Below, piece after piece: positions 27,800-36,250 of a stretch of DNA of 64,000 nt. The stretch covers positions 2,232,001 through 2,296,000 of the forward strand of contig JAAQVN010000001.1 of the NCBI GenBank assembly GCA_011754535.1, read 5' to 3'. The position numbers and the translations under genes are program-made. The DNA comes from Enterobacter asburiae. GTDB taxonomy: Bacteria > Pseudomonadota > Gammaproteobacteria > Enterobacterales > Enterobacteriaceae. The notes under the pieces were generated by a model. The model was not told where the DNA came from. It ran no database searches and saw only the letters and a list, made by a program, of their open reading frames with translations. Position 1 is the first letter of the stretch. Each line of letters begins with the position of its first letter.

Positions 27800-28285
27800 A
27801 TGGACACAAGCACGATTGTCACGTTATTCAAATTCAAACGCTGGGCAGACACGGAAACCTTACAAGCAATACAGAGGGTTGATGCCTCAGTCAATCCTGA
27901 AAAGCACCATCTGATGCTCAGACTTATGAATCATGTTTATGTCGTGGATATGATTTTCAGAGCAAATATTACTGGTCAAACGCATCAATACACCGCGTTG
28001 AATACGCCAGAAACGCCGTCTGCAGACGAGCTTCTGAATAACATGACTGAATGCACTGACTGGTATATTAAGCACGCAGGTTCAATGGACATTCCCGGAC
28101 TTTCTGAAATCATCAAATTCCGCTTCGTCGATGGCGGACACGGTGAAATGAAAGCGGTGGATATGCTTAATCATGTGCTGTTTCACGGTACCTATCATCG
28201 CGGCGCTGTGGGCTGGATGCTTTCTGAAACGGGCATAACCCCTCCAAAGGATGTGCTAACCGTTTTTCTAAGAGATCATCATTAA
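27800..28285 (+). CDS. DinB family protein
   Basis: A 161-residue protein with the four-helix DinB/YfiT fold; conserved His residues in LMNHVYV (near 43) and LNHVLFHGTYHRG (near 125-137) would form the metal site. DinB-family members use bacillithiol or related thiols in Gram-positives; the role in enterobacteria is unknown. GGAGGG lies before the ATG. The stop is 1 bp before the glutathione peroxidase ATG, so the two are cotranscribed and may share a thiol or redox role. Confidence 0.85.
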   Translation: MDTSTIVTLFKFKRWADTETLQAIQRVDASVNPEKHHLMLRLMNHVYVVDMIFRANITGQTHQYTALNTPETPSADELLNNMTECTDWYIKHAGSMDIPGLSEIIKFRFVDGGHGEMKAVDMLNHVLFHGTYHRGAVGWMLSETGITPPKDVLTVFLRDHH

Positions 28286-28286
28286 C

Positions 28287-28778
28287 ATGACTCATTTTCA
28301 TCAGCTTACCGCCGCCCGTCTGGATGGGCAGCTTATCTCTATGGCCGACTATGCGGGGAAGGTGGTTCTGGTCGTGAATACTGCCAGCCACTGTGGCTTT
28401 ACGCCGCAATATGCGGGTCTTGAAGCGCTATACAAAAAATATGCCGAACGAGGGTTAGTGGTGCTGGGCTTCCCCTGCAACCAGTTCGGCAAACAGGAAC
28501 CTGGCGGCACCGACGAAATCTCGAAAACCTGTTACATCAACTACGGCGTGAGTTTCCCGATGTTTGAGAAAGTCGAGGTCAACGGTAACGCAGCGCATCC
28601 GCTGTTTCGTTATCTGAAAGATGAATTGCCCGGCGTGCTGGGGGGGCGTATCAAGTGGAACTTTACTAAGTTTCTGATTGGACGCGACGGTAAACCGCTC
28701 AAGCGTTTTGCACCGATGACTACGCCCGAGAAAATGGAGGGGGCGATTGTCGCCGCACTGGGAAGCCAGGCGTTGTAG
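28287..28778 (+). CDS. Glutathione peroxidase family protein
   Basis: This 163-residue thiol peroxidase has all four family residues: Cys in NTASHCGFTPQY (near 37), Gln in FPCNQFGKQEPGG (near 72), and Trp and Asn in KWNFTKFL (near 129-130). It reduces peroxides with thioredoxin or glutathione in the cytoplasm. It resembles but is distinct from E. coli BtuE. It directly follows the DinB-fold gene. Confidence 0.93.
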   Translation: MTHFHQLTAARLDGQLISMADYAGKVVLVVNTASHCGFTPQYAGLEALYKKYAERGLVVLGFPCNQFGKQEPGGTDEISKTCYINYGVSFPMFEKVEVNGNAAHPLFRYLKDELPGVLGGRIKWNFTKFLIGRDGKPLKRFAPMTTPEKMEGAIVAALGSQAL

Positions 28779-28874
28779 GTGTTGGAACTTGCCTGGCGTC
28801 GATAACGTCCGAAATGCTGATGTTCACTTTTGTAACGAGCGACATTGCTATAAATGCCGGCCCGTTTCTCTATC

Positions 28875-29285
28875 CTACAGCACCTCAGTCACTTCAAATT
28901 CTTCTGCAATCAACTCCATATCTTCAGAAAAATGACCTTCGCTGGTGAAAAATCGCTGATGCTCTTTCTGCCAGTATTCAAGGCTTAAATCACCTTCACC
29001 TTCTTTACGGGCAAACGCCTCAGTAACATCACAAAAACGCACCAGCCGCATTGAAACGAGCCTGGTTACGCAAACAGGGACATTCTGACCATCGAGGATA
29101 ATGTTATAGCTCCCGATCCTGGGAGCAGATTGTTCCTGCTGGTAAGAGGCAAAAGATCCGCAGGAGGCCGTTTTAATCCCTTTTTTAATCAGATCCGCAA
29201 GCTCGCTGGCCAGCTCCGGACTGTCACCCATTTGCCAGGCCTCTGCGCCTGAATATTTCACTCTAATTTCCTCAATCGTAACCAT
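28875..29285 (-). CDS. ASCH domain-containing protein
   Basis: A 136-residue protein. I start it at ATG 29285, which has AAGGG upstream and begins the ASCH domain; the open frame continues to 29366 without homology. The GIKTASCGSF segment (near 37) and the terminal acidic MELIAEEFEVTEVL region are typical of the family. The ASCH fold is PUA-like and binds RNA or modified nucleosides; some members deacetylate N4-acetylcytidine. The specific role here is unknown. Confidence 0.85.
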   Translation of the reverse strand: MVTIEEIRVKYSGAEAWQMGDSPELASELADLIKKGIKTASCGSFASYQQEQSAPRIGSYNIILDGQNVPVCVTRLVSMRLVRFCDVTEAFARKEGEGDLSLEYWQKEHQRFFTSEGHFSEDMELIAEEFEVTEVL

Positions 29286-29522
29286 TAAGAACCCTTTAAA
29301 ACTGTCGATGATAAGAAACGTTATACGGGTTTTAGCATGCGCTGTCCCGACTTCATGTGTGAGCATTCTGTAGCCATGGATTCAGTAAAGCCTCGAAATG
29401 AGGGCAGCCGCGCCATTCAGGCAACCGAGCAATGACTGCTGACGTTTCCGTCTAATCAACCAGGTGATAAGTTACGGGGGCGATAAAAAACGCCACGATC
29501 AAACCTCATTAAAAGGGAACGT

Positions 29523-30446
29523 ATGTCTTTACCGCCACTGTATGCGCTGCGCGCGTTTGAAGTTGCCGCGCGGCTGAACTCCTTCAGCAAAGCCGCTGAA
29601 GCATTGAATATCACTCCGGGGGCGGTCAGCAGGCATGTCCGGACCCTTGAACAGTGGTTCGACTGCGAGCTGTTTAAGCGGCAGGGGCCGAGAGTGGAGG
29701 TCAGTGACGCCGGGCGTATTCTTGCCGGGCAGCTAAGCGAAAGTTTCTCGAATATTGAGTGGGCCTGCCGCGCGTTCAGGAGTGAAAATCACCTTCTGCG
29801 CCTCAAGGCCCCCAGTACCCTGACGATGCGATGGCTTCTTAGTGTCCTGAAATCTTTTCGCGAGAACCATGCGAAGCCGAAAATCGAAATTGCCAGCGTC
29901 TGGATGGATTTCGACACCGTTGACTTCAGCCGTGAGCCATACGATTGTGCGATCCTCCTCGGTAACGGTTATTTCGGCGAGTCAACGGAGAGCAGCCTGC
30001 TTTTCAGCGAATGGCTTATTCCGGTTTGTCCCCCGTCGCTGCTCGAACCTGCCCGGCATCGGCTTGAACAGTGCGATCTTATCCATCCCTCACCGGACAG
30101 GCGGGACTGGAAGCGCTGGCTTAAAACGACGGGGTTATTTCCCGGTCTCGACATGAGCGGCGGGATTGTGTTCGACACGTTAGAGCAGGGAAGCCTGGCC
30201 GCCATGCACGGTCACGGCGTGGCGATGGCCGATCTCCGCCTCACGCTCGACGCGCTGAAAAGCGGCCTGCTCGCGCTGCCCTTCAGGGAGGCGATAGCAA
30301 CGGGAGATGGCTACTACCTCGTCTGGCCGAAACATTCGCTCAGAGGACAGAGTATTGAACGTTTGCTGGCCTGGCTTAATCTTAACGCGCCGGTTGTTCC
30401 TTCGTTGGATATCGTCTGTCTTGATTACAATGAAAAGCGTGTATGA
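29523..30446 (+). CDS. LysR family transcriptional regulator (GcvA-like)
   Basis: A 307-residue LysR regulator with an N-terminal winged helix (residues 4-62: FEVAARLNSFSKAAEALNIT, GAVSRHVRTLE) and a substrate-binding domain from about 90. The Pro-rich start MSLPPLYALRAFE is the pattern of the GcvA/AmpR subgroup. It is divergent from the ASCH gene (237 bp apart), which is its most likely neighbour target. The effector is unknown. Confidence 0.9.
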   Translation: MSLPPLYALRAFEVAARLNSFSKAAEALNITPGAVSRHVRTLEQWFDCELFKRQGPRVEVSDAGRILAGQLSESFSNIEWACRAFRSENHLLRLKAPSTLTMRWLLSVLKSFRENHAKPKIEIASVWMDFDTVDFSREPYDCAILLGNGYFGESTESSLLFSEWLIPVCPPSLLEPARHRLEQCDLIHPSPDRRDWKRWLKTTGLFPGLDMSGGIVFDTLEQGSLAAMHGHGVAMADLRLTLDALKSGLLALPFREAIATGDGYYLVWPKHSLRGQSIERLLAWLNLNAPVVPSLDIVCLDYNEKRV

Positions 30447-30450
30447 AATA

Positions 30451-30482
30451 AAAAGCAGGATATTTCTCGCGGAATATCCTGC
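30451..30482 (-). terminator. Terminator of the 30496-30966 gene (convergent with LysR)
   Basis: GCAGGATATT (30455-30464) and AATATCCTGC (30473-30482) form a perfect 10-bp stem. On the minus strand it is followed by TTTTTATTT, making a good terminator for the ORFan gene; the plus side has no T-run. Confidence 0.75.
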
Positions 30483-30495
30483 CTGTTAAATGTAT

Positions 30496-30966
30496 TCAGG
30501 CGTAGGGAATATTTGCCATTTTCTTATATCTTTCCGGCAGCGCACTGTTCAGATCGAGTAATTTGTCCAGAATATAAAGCGCAGGCGTTCCTTTTGCGCG
30601 CTCGGCGTCGATCAGTGCCGCGCGTATCACATTGGCAGCCGAGGTCATTTTGCTGAAATACTCTTCTGATTCCGGCGTCTGGACTTCCCCGGACACTGCG
30701 TAACGCACCCGAGGCCAGTCAGCGAAGTCAGGCAGGGTAAGGGCTGAATCGTCTTTTGGAACGTGTGCCGAGAGCAACGCTTCGGCGTTACCCGGATTGC
30801 GTTGAGCGAAAGACAGGAGATGCAGTCGATGGATAAATGGAGAAAGCGCTTCAGCGCGATCGCTATCTGACGAAAGTAACGTGATGAGCGCATGTATATT
30901 TTCACCGGCGGTGTTTTTTTCAGGTGAGATCGTTTTCATTAGATGAAATAAAACATCGAGTGTCAT
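30496..30966 (-). CDS. Hypothetical protein, no recognised family
   Basis: A 156-residue, largely helical cytoplasmic protein without signal peptide or membrane segment. It starts at ATG 30966 and has a matching terminator, so it is expressed as its own unit. I recognise no domain. Repeated Leu-rich helices (about residues 20-60 and 110-150) hint at an adaptor or regulatory protein, but nothing more can be said. Confidence 0.6.
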   Translation of the reverse strand: MTLDVLFHLMKTISPEKNTAGENIHALITLLSSDSDRAEALSPFIHRLHLLSFAQRNPGNAEALLSAHVPKDDSALTLPDFADWPRVRYAVSGEVQTPESEEYFSKMTSAANVIRAALIDAERAKGTPALYILDKLLDLNSALPERYKKMANIPYA

Positions 30967-31278
30967 AGGTGCTCCATATACATATATTATTATTTGAATT
31001 TTGCTATCAATTTCTGGCCAGCAATATACCAGGGATGAAGGGATGGTATTTCAACGCGGATAGGTTTGAAAAACGATAAATAGTGGCAGTCAATGTGAGT
31101 TTTACTCAACGTGGGATGATGATCTACTATCCTTCACACTACCTCATGGGTACGCATGAAAAACCGGATTCATTCATTAACTCATTGTTAATTATGAAGA
31201 AGAAAGAAATGTTGTTTGCATTGCTTTTATACTGTTTTTCGGCGTTGCAGTTGAGTGTGTATTGCAGAATGAGGTGTT
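30967..31278. other. Non-coding stretch at the left edge of the decayed island
   Basis: These 312 bp, AT-rich near 30975-31010 and 31160-31260, hold no credible gene on either strand. An open frame from 31083 reaches into the integrase remnant but has no homology before about 31320. I found no tRNA gene or clear attachment repeat here. Confidence 0.5.
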
Positions 31279-31665
31279 ATGGCGGGCGAGAACAAGTTAA
31301 GCGACAAGGTGTTAAAAGCCTACATGGTAAACCGCTGCCGCGTCAAAAGATGTTGGCCGATGGACGGGAACTGTCCGCCAGAGTCAGTATGAGTGGCGCT
31401 GTGAGCTTTGTTTATTTCTTCAGACATTCCGGCCGACAAAGCGCCCCCGTCTGGATGACGTTAGGCAAGTATCCAGATATGACACTTAAACAGGCCAGAG
31501 AGAAAAGGGACGAGTGCCGGGCATGGTTTTCTCCGGGACTCGATCCACGGAAAGAGAACAAACTCACCAAAGAGAAACTGTTCACTCCAGTAACTGTGTA
31601 GAACGCTATCGATTACTGGTGTGATATCTATGCCAGTGAAAAGCGCAAAGAGCAAAGAGACTGTA
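31279..31665 (+). pseudogene. Integrase (tyrosine recombinase, P4 type) 5' remnant
   Basis: Starting at ATG 31279 (GAGG upstream) the frame reads MAGENKLSDKVLKAYM, the N-terminus of a P4-like integrase. Near 31325 the frame shifts by one base: homology continues in the other frame as GKPLPRQKMLADGRELS, then WMTLGKYPDMTLKQAREKRD (the arm-binding domain). A stop at 31599-31601 interrupts it, after which AIDYWCDIYASEKRKEQR still looks like integrase. The catalytic domain is absent. One lost G in ATGGGTAAACCG would explain the shift. Confidence 0.75.
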
Positions 31666-31671
31666 CTTATT

Positions 31672-32514
31672 TTAATTTTTTCTACCTGGTCCAAATATTT
31701 TTCCGATTAAATTCATCTCTTCAAGGTCAGGGGTGAATTGCAGCATTAAAAACTCTTCTAAGGGATGACCGAAGCTAGCCTTTGATGTATTAAGATCCAT
31801 CGTAGGATTATCTTGCATAAACTTAATTAAATGTTGAAATGTTGTGTAAGATAATACATCGGAAATAAACGTGATTGCTGAGTTTTCAACGCGAATATCA
31901 ACTTCGAACTTCCCATTTTTGGGTCTCGGATCATGTGATAAATTGGTTATTTCTGATTCGACATATTCGGTTTTGGTTATGTATGTTCTATTCCTTGCCC
32001 CATTTAAAAAATTAACTATTCGGGAAAAATCTTTTTTCATTGTTTTTAATACGCCGGAATCTATGTTATCACTTACAATTTGTAATTTCACATCGGTGTT
32101 GAACTTTTCAATTATACGGGTACAGAGTGATAGAGCTGTAATTAAGATGTTTTGTAGTAACTGAGAGTGCATGGACTCTTTTTGTTGTTCCGGGTTGAGT
32201 CCAACAAAAGATGCATATGATGAGGTATATATTACAGAATAAAAAAACTTTAGATTAAATTTTTTAAATAACTCTTTGATTAAATCAATGACTTTGGCTT
32301 GCTGAGTTTTATCTAACTCTGACATGTGAAGTTTTTTTATGGGATCGAGGTTGAGTTTGCTTAATCCACTCTCTATCTTTTCTTGTAGGATTGGGACATT
32401 CCAGTCATTAATAAGGAATCCTGCCATTACTCCTATTTCGTGGAAGGGTCTTGAGTTTGAATAACCTTTGTCACCAGATTCATCTATGAAAAAATATATT
32501 GTTGTTTTATTCAT
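31672..32514 (-). CDS. DUF3800 domain-containing protein
   Basis: A 280-residue AT-rich gene. The N-terminus FFIDESGDKGY (residues 8-18) is the hallmark of DUF3800, a family with an RNase H-like fold often carried by mobile islands and defence loci; its acidic residues may bind metal. The activity is unproven. It lies at the truncation point of the integrase and 66 bp after a broken small gene on the same strand, with which it probably formed an operon. AGGAGA lies before its ATG. Confidence 0.8.
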   Translation of the reverse strand: MNKTTIYFFIDESGDKGYSNSRPFHEIGVMAGFLINDWNVPILQEKIESGLSKLNLDPIKKLHMSELDKTQQAKVIDLIKELFKKFNLKFFYSVIYTSSYASFVGLNPEQQKESMHSQLLQNILITALSLCTRIIEKFNTDVKLQIVSDNIDSGVLKTMKKDFSRIVNFLNGARNRTYITKTEYVESEITNLSHDPRPKNGKFEVDIRVENSAITFISDVLSYTTFQHLIKFMQDNPTMDLNTSKASFGHPLEEFLMLQFTPDLEEMNLIGKIFGPGRKN

Positions 32515-32580
32515 ACAATCTCCTTAAATCAATATCTTGTCGGTTTAATTACGCGCTGTTGATATTTTTTAAAAATCCCA

Positions 32581-32750
32581 TTAACCTTTAGGATCTATTC
32601 CACTTTTGCGAATTTTTTCTCTGCACTCTTTTTTTACCCATGAGCTAAAATTGCCTTCACCAGCCAAAATGTCTATTTGATTAAGTAATTCATCTTCGAG
32701 GCGGATGATCTTTCTTGTGCTATTTGAACGATCAGTTTTGTTTTTGGCAT
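32581..32750 (-). pseudogene. YlcI/YnfO-like small protein with lost start codon
   Basis: The minus strand encodes about 56 residues (RKIIRLEDELLNQIDILAG, then FSSWVKKECREKIRK) like the short ribbon-helix-helix-type YlcI/YnfO proteins of prophages. In this frame no ATG, GTG or TTG precedes the homology: a TAA sits right upstream. AGAAGAATGCC reads as if one G was lost from ATGGCC, which would restore MAKNKTDRS. It lies directly before the DUF3800 gene. Confidence 0.5.
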
Positions 32751-32763
32751 TCTTCTCTTACAT

Positions 32764-32808
32764 TGGTTCATGCTACTGTGTTAGCGTTAATTTGAATAGT
32801 ATGAACCA
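32764..32808. promoter_or_regulatory. Inverted repeat between divergent small genes
   Basis: TGGTTCAT (32764-32771) and ATGAACCA (32801-32808) are perfect 8-bp arms 29 bp apart, between the YnfO-like gene (minus) and a tiny plus-strand ORF (32801-32872, 23 codons, MNHFICEYHKKQRPEVVEHC). They may be an operator of the old element. Base composition here is AT-rich. Confidence 0.35.
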
Positions 32809-32898
32809 CTTTATATGCGAATACCATAAAAAGCAACGCCCTGAAGTGGTGGAACACTGCCGAGGCGTCTAACCAAATCGTTAATAGGAGTAACGACT

Positions 32899-33150
32899 AT
32901 GGCTGGAACTCAGCATACCCAAACACGGCCCTGATTTACATGACTATTCCCTGGTACGCCGCGAGGTCACTCCTGTCTCCAGGTAGTTCTGCGCACCGTT
33001 GCAGACACTGAAGACACTGGCCCGTGCAAAGTTCTGCGGCTGGGACTTAACCTTTGCCGCTAAAATCCGAACCGAAAGCCCGCTCTCAGTGGCGTGGGTG
33101 GATTATGAGAACCACACCCTGTGGAGCAATTCAAATAATTCATATGCAAC
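32899..33150 (+). pseudogene. Broken phage/island gene remnant
   Basis: An ATG at 32899 has an ideal AGGAG 8 bp upstream, but the frame closes after 11 codons. One frame over, coding-like sequence continues from about 32915 (KHGPDLHDYSLVRREVTP), meets TAG at 32984-32986, and goes on as [20 protein letters not shown] and [14 protein letters not shown]. So one gene seems to have suffered a frameshift and a stop. I do not recognise the family with certainty; the setting is a decayed P4-like element. Confidence 0.45.
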
Positions 33151-33185
33151 TCGCAATATTAGAGTTGCATATATTCAATATTTAA

Positions 33186-33839
33186 CTAATTGCCTCGTAA
33201 GGTTCTTGATATGATTTCATCTATATTTGGGCTGTAGAGTGATATTGTATAGTAACCATCAATCCCAGCTAAATAATTGTCATAAATATCTTTTGTTACA
33301 CGCTCGGAATCTGCGAAGTAGACGTAATTCCCCTTGAGTTCTGTATCGGAGTAACTTATTTCAGAATAATGATGAAGTTCAATGTTTATTAGATTGATAC
33401 CTTTATCGTTAACATTTTTTATGATTTGTTTTTTTAGGTTGCTGAATAATAAGATGTTGTTCTCACCTATGCCCCCTGACATGCGATCTTTTCCGCCGGA
33501 CTTCTTTGATTGTACAGAGAAGTAATCAACGTAGAATTTTTTTTCATATGATTTGTTGTTAAGGGTATATGCAACATTCATGATTGAATGGAGTTTATAG
33601 TTATAATTGTTTATGGAATAACCTTCGTTGAATATATCAAATTTTTCTGATTGTGTTGGTGTGTAATCTTTTCCGAAAAGTTGGTTGATGCTTAAAATAA
33701 AAAGTGGTGAGTATTGGAGTTTTGATATTCTATTTTGCTCAAGGCTGAAGGTTACACTAAGTATAAAAGTTGCGAACGCTAATATGAATTGTATTGTAGG
33801 CGAAATAAATGAAGTAATTTTAAATCCAGACTTTGTCAT
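33186..33839 (-). CDS. Hypothetical membrane-anchored protein
   Basis: A 217-residue protein from a strongly AT-rich gene. One N-terminal transmembrane helix is clear (about residues 14-35, [19 protein letters not shown]), followed by a polar Asn/Tyr/Ser-rich domain, probably outside the cytoplasm or packed at the membrane. No family was recognised. Base use marks it as acquired with the neighbouring DUF3800 island, of which it forms the right end. Confidence 0.6.
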   Translation of the reverse strand: MTKSGFKITSFISPTIQFILAFATFILSVTFSLEQNRISKLQYSPLFILSINQLFGKDYTPTQSEKFDIFNEGYSINNYNYKLHSIMNVAYTLNNKSYEKKFYVDYFSVQSKKSGGKDRMSGGIGENNILLFSNLKKQIIKNVNDKGINLINIELHHYSEISYSDTELKGNYVYFADSERVTKDIYDNYLAGIDGYYTISLYSPNIDEIISRTLRGN

Positions 33840-33970
33840 TTTTTAATCCACTGCGTTAATGAAAATGGGGGCGCTTGTGTATAGCAGGTGTTTAGCAGTT
33901 CCCGTTTAAAGGGGTAATTGTAAACTAAAAGATTAGTAAGTTCAGAGGGGTATTTTCATAGCATTGCATA

Positions 33971-34801
33971 ATGATCCACTATACTTATGCCCCGAACCAG
34001 TGGCATGAGGATGGTATGTCTGGCGAGAACTTATCCAGAATGGGCGCAGCAAAAGTCCGCCTGATTGCGGATCGCCATGGCAATCAGGTAATAGAAAAAT
34101 GCCCTGTTAGCGATGTTGAATATGGCTTTTATACGCGTGCGGCGGAACCACTCAGCGGCGTTGTTGAATCCCCGCGGCTGCTGCACGCCGACCCACACCG
34201 ACGCAGCCTGACGCTCGAATACGTTCCTCATAAGATCTCCCAGGATGAGGTTGCAGGGAACGAGATATTGAGGCAACTTTCACGCCTTCACAATTATCCT
34301 GCCGACGCCGAATGGATATATCACCCCCATACCTGGTCTGCGTCAGCGCTTGAAAAATCTCTGTCTCTTCTGGAATTGCCCGCCCGCGCTGAGCGGCAGA
34401 TGCGACGTTTTCAACAAGCGGGCAGCGTTTTGTTTCTTCAGGAATGTTTAATTTCAGGCGATACCAATGCGGGTAACTGGGGCAGAAGAGAAAACGGCGA
34501 TACGATACTTTTCGACTGGGAAAGATTCGGCACCGGCAGCCCGGCTATCGACCTTGCTCCGCTGGTTAAGGGGATGGGCTCAAAACAAAGCATTTTACAA
34601 CTTGCCGAGCGCTACTGTGTTTTTGCCACGCATTTGGACGCAGACAGGTTAGCCAGAGAAATCGCTCTCGCCAAGGCATGGATTGTTACTGAAGTCGTGT
34701 TACTCCTGCACGAAAGGAAAAAGAGCGACCTTAATCTCTATCTTACCTGGTACAGAGAACATCTGCCCGGCTGGCTGGATGAGTTCCTCTCTCTGCTTTG
34801 A
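33971..34801 (+). CDS. Aminoglycoside-phosphotransferase-fold kinase
   Basis: A 276-residue member of the APH/choline kinase superfamily. The catalytic loop reads ISGDTNAGNWG (near 163) with the Asp and Asn of the HGDxHxxN pattern but Ser in place of His, followed by the metal-binding ILFDWERFG (near 178). The substrate is unknown; such chromosomal kinases rarely give drug resistance. The start at 33971 lacks a good ribosome site; ATG 34016 (GAGGATG upstream) is a real alternative. Confidence 0.75.
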   Translation: MIHYTYAPNQWHEDGMSGENLSRMGAAKVRLIADRHGNQVIEKCPVSDVEYGFYTRAAEPLSGVVESPRLLHADPHRRSLTLEYVPHKISQDEVAGNEILRQLSRLHNYPADAEWIYHPHTWSASALEKSLSLLELPARAERQMRRFQQAGSVLFLQECLISGDTNAGNWGRRENGDTILFDWERFGTGSPAIDLAPLVKGMGSKQSILQLAERYCVFATHLDADRLAREIALAKAWIVTEVVLLLHERKKSDLNLYLTWYREHLPGWLDEFLSLL

Positions 34802-34892
34802 GCACGTTGTAACAGAACATGCGAACCCCATGCAGCGTTTTGTTTCATAAATGCCATCGCTCATCGACCTTTCAGGATGGTATAACGTCTTG

Positions 34893-34909
34893 CGGCAATC
34901 GGATTGCCG
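34893..34909. repeat. Short hairpin before the cupin gene
   Basis: CGGCAAT-CGG-ATTGCCG is a perfect 7-bp inverted repeat 28 bp before the ATG of the cupin gene. It may be an operator or a leader hairpin; nothing else supports either. Confidence 0.3.
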
Positions 34910-34937
34910 TAGACTGCCCACATTCACAAAGGCTTAT

Positions 34938-35414
34938 ATGAAACAAATTACCTTCAGTGACCTGCAGCAGCAAAGCGAGCAGGCCGCAAATTCTCCTCGC
35001 TTACGGGCGCACCGTAATTTACATCCTGAGCTGAGCGACCCGGTGCAGCGCCTGGCTATCGCCATGGAGCCCGGCACCTATGTTCGCCCCCATCGCCACC
35101 CGCATACGTTTGAGCTGCTGACGGCGCTGAGCGGTCGCTTTTTGGTATTGAACTTCGATGACAGCGGGAACGTGACCCGGCGCGTGGTGTTAGGCGAAGA
35201 GTGCAAAGTGCTGGAGATGGATGCCGGCACCTGGCATGCCGTGCTGTCGCTGGATAAAGGCGGCGTTATTTTTGAGGTTAAGCACGGCGGCTACCAGCCT
35301 GTTCCTGAGCAGGATACCGCCCCCTGGTCACCAGCGGAGAACGCGCCCGGTACCGCGGCGCTGATGAAATGGTACGCTCAGGCGCAGGTGGGTGACGGGG
35401 GTTTTACCCTGTAA
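34938..35414 (+). CDS. WbuC-type cupin metalloprotein
   Basis: This 158-residue protein starts at ATG 34938 (AAAGG upstream). The beta-barrel carries a metal site RPHRHPHTFELL (near 51-62) and a second His in AGTWHAVLSL, as in the WbuC family of cupins often found near surface-polysaccharide genes. No such genes are here. Function unknown beyond probable metal binding. Confidence 0.8.
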   Translation: MKQITFSDLQQQSEQAANSPRLRAHRNLHPELSDPVQRLAIAMEPGTYVRPHRHPHTFELLTALSGRFLVLNFDDSGNVTRRVVLGEECKVLEMDAGTWHAVLSLDKGGVIFEVKHGGYQPVPEQDTAPWSPAENAPGTAALMKWYAQAQVGDGGFTL

Positions 35415-35479
35415 TTGTGCTCTCATATCCCCGGCGCGCTGAAAGGCGCGCAGGGAAAGAGGGAGACGATTCCACCAAC

Positions 35480-36022
35480 TCAACTGACCGTATTAAAATG
35501 CCAGTCTCCGGCAGTCGACAGTGTCACGAACGGACCGGCAAGCGTGCTGTTGTGATGCGCGATGATGTCATTGGCGGATAAATGTGCATTATCCATTGTG
35601 GTATGCGCATCTGAAATCAATATCGTCCTGAAACCCAGCTCCGGCGCGGCCCGGCAGGTGGTGTCGACACAAAATTCTGTTTTCATCCCGGCAATGACCA
35701 GCTGTTTGATGCCTCTCTGATTAAGCTCACGCTGCAAACCGGTTTCCCGAAAACAGCTGGGATAGCGCTTGGTGAAAACAACATCATGGTCCTTCACGTC
35801 CAGCTCCGGTATCAGCTGTGTTAAGGGACCCTTCTCTGAGAAGGGGGAGTCGTCTGGTCCGATATGGCGGGCAAAAAAGACGGGTACCTGCGCGTGCCGC
35901 GCGTTGGCTATTAATAAACGGATATTTGCCAGAACGGCATCGGCGGAACTGGGGGAAACTGGGCCCCGGAAGAGGCCCTGCTGCATGTCGATGATTAAGA
36001 GAGCATTGTCAGATGAAACCAT
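35480..36022 (-). CDS. Isochorismatase-like cysteine hydrolase
   Basis: A 180-residue cysteine hydrolase with the family triad: Asp in LLIIDMQQGLF (residue 12), Lys in VVFTKRYPSCF (near 84) and Cys in GMKTEFCVDTTCR (near 118). Members hydrolyse amides or vinyl ethers such as nicotinamide, ureidoacrylate or isochorismate; this short form is unassigned. It is transcribed in the same direction as the amidohydrolase upstream, 228 bp away. Confidence 0.85.
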   Translation of the reverse strand: MVSSDNALLIIDMQQGLFRGPVSPSSADAVLANIRLLIANARHAQVPVFFARHIGPDDSPFSEKGPLTQLIPELDVKDHDVVFTKRYPSCFRETGLQRELNQRGIKQLVIAGMKTEFCVDTTCRAAPELGFRTILISDAHTTMDNAHLSANDIIAHHNSTLAGPFVTLSTAGDWHFNTVS

Positions 36023-36250
36023 TTTCTTTCTCCATTCAGAGGGTGGTGAACGGAGAGATATTTCCCCGTCCTGGCCGGCGGGGATTGAGGTTCTGTTTGT
36101 CAGTCGTTCGCTACAGATACGCTCGCACCGCCGAAGGTTCCGGTGGTGGTGAGGGTGGTTGTTGGCTGAACTGACTGATACATAACATGGCCTTTGTTAA
36201 TACATTCCGCTGTATACGGAATTATCGCGTTAGTTATAACGTTGCTTAAC

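Noticed and set aside
33971..34801. Reading the APH-fold gene as an aminoglycoside resistance gene
   Set aside because: It has Ser instead of the catalytic-loop His and no close likeness to known resistance enzymes; no mobile element flanks it.
35415..35470. Terminator after the cupin gene
   Set aside because: GCGCGC-TGAAAG-GCGCGC can pair, but each arm is itself palindromic and no T-run follows, so I do not call it.
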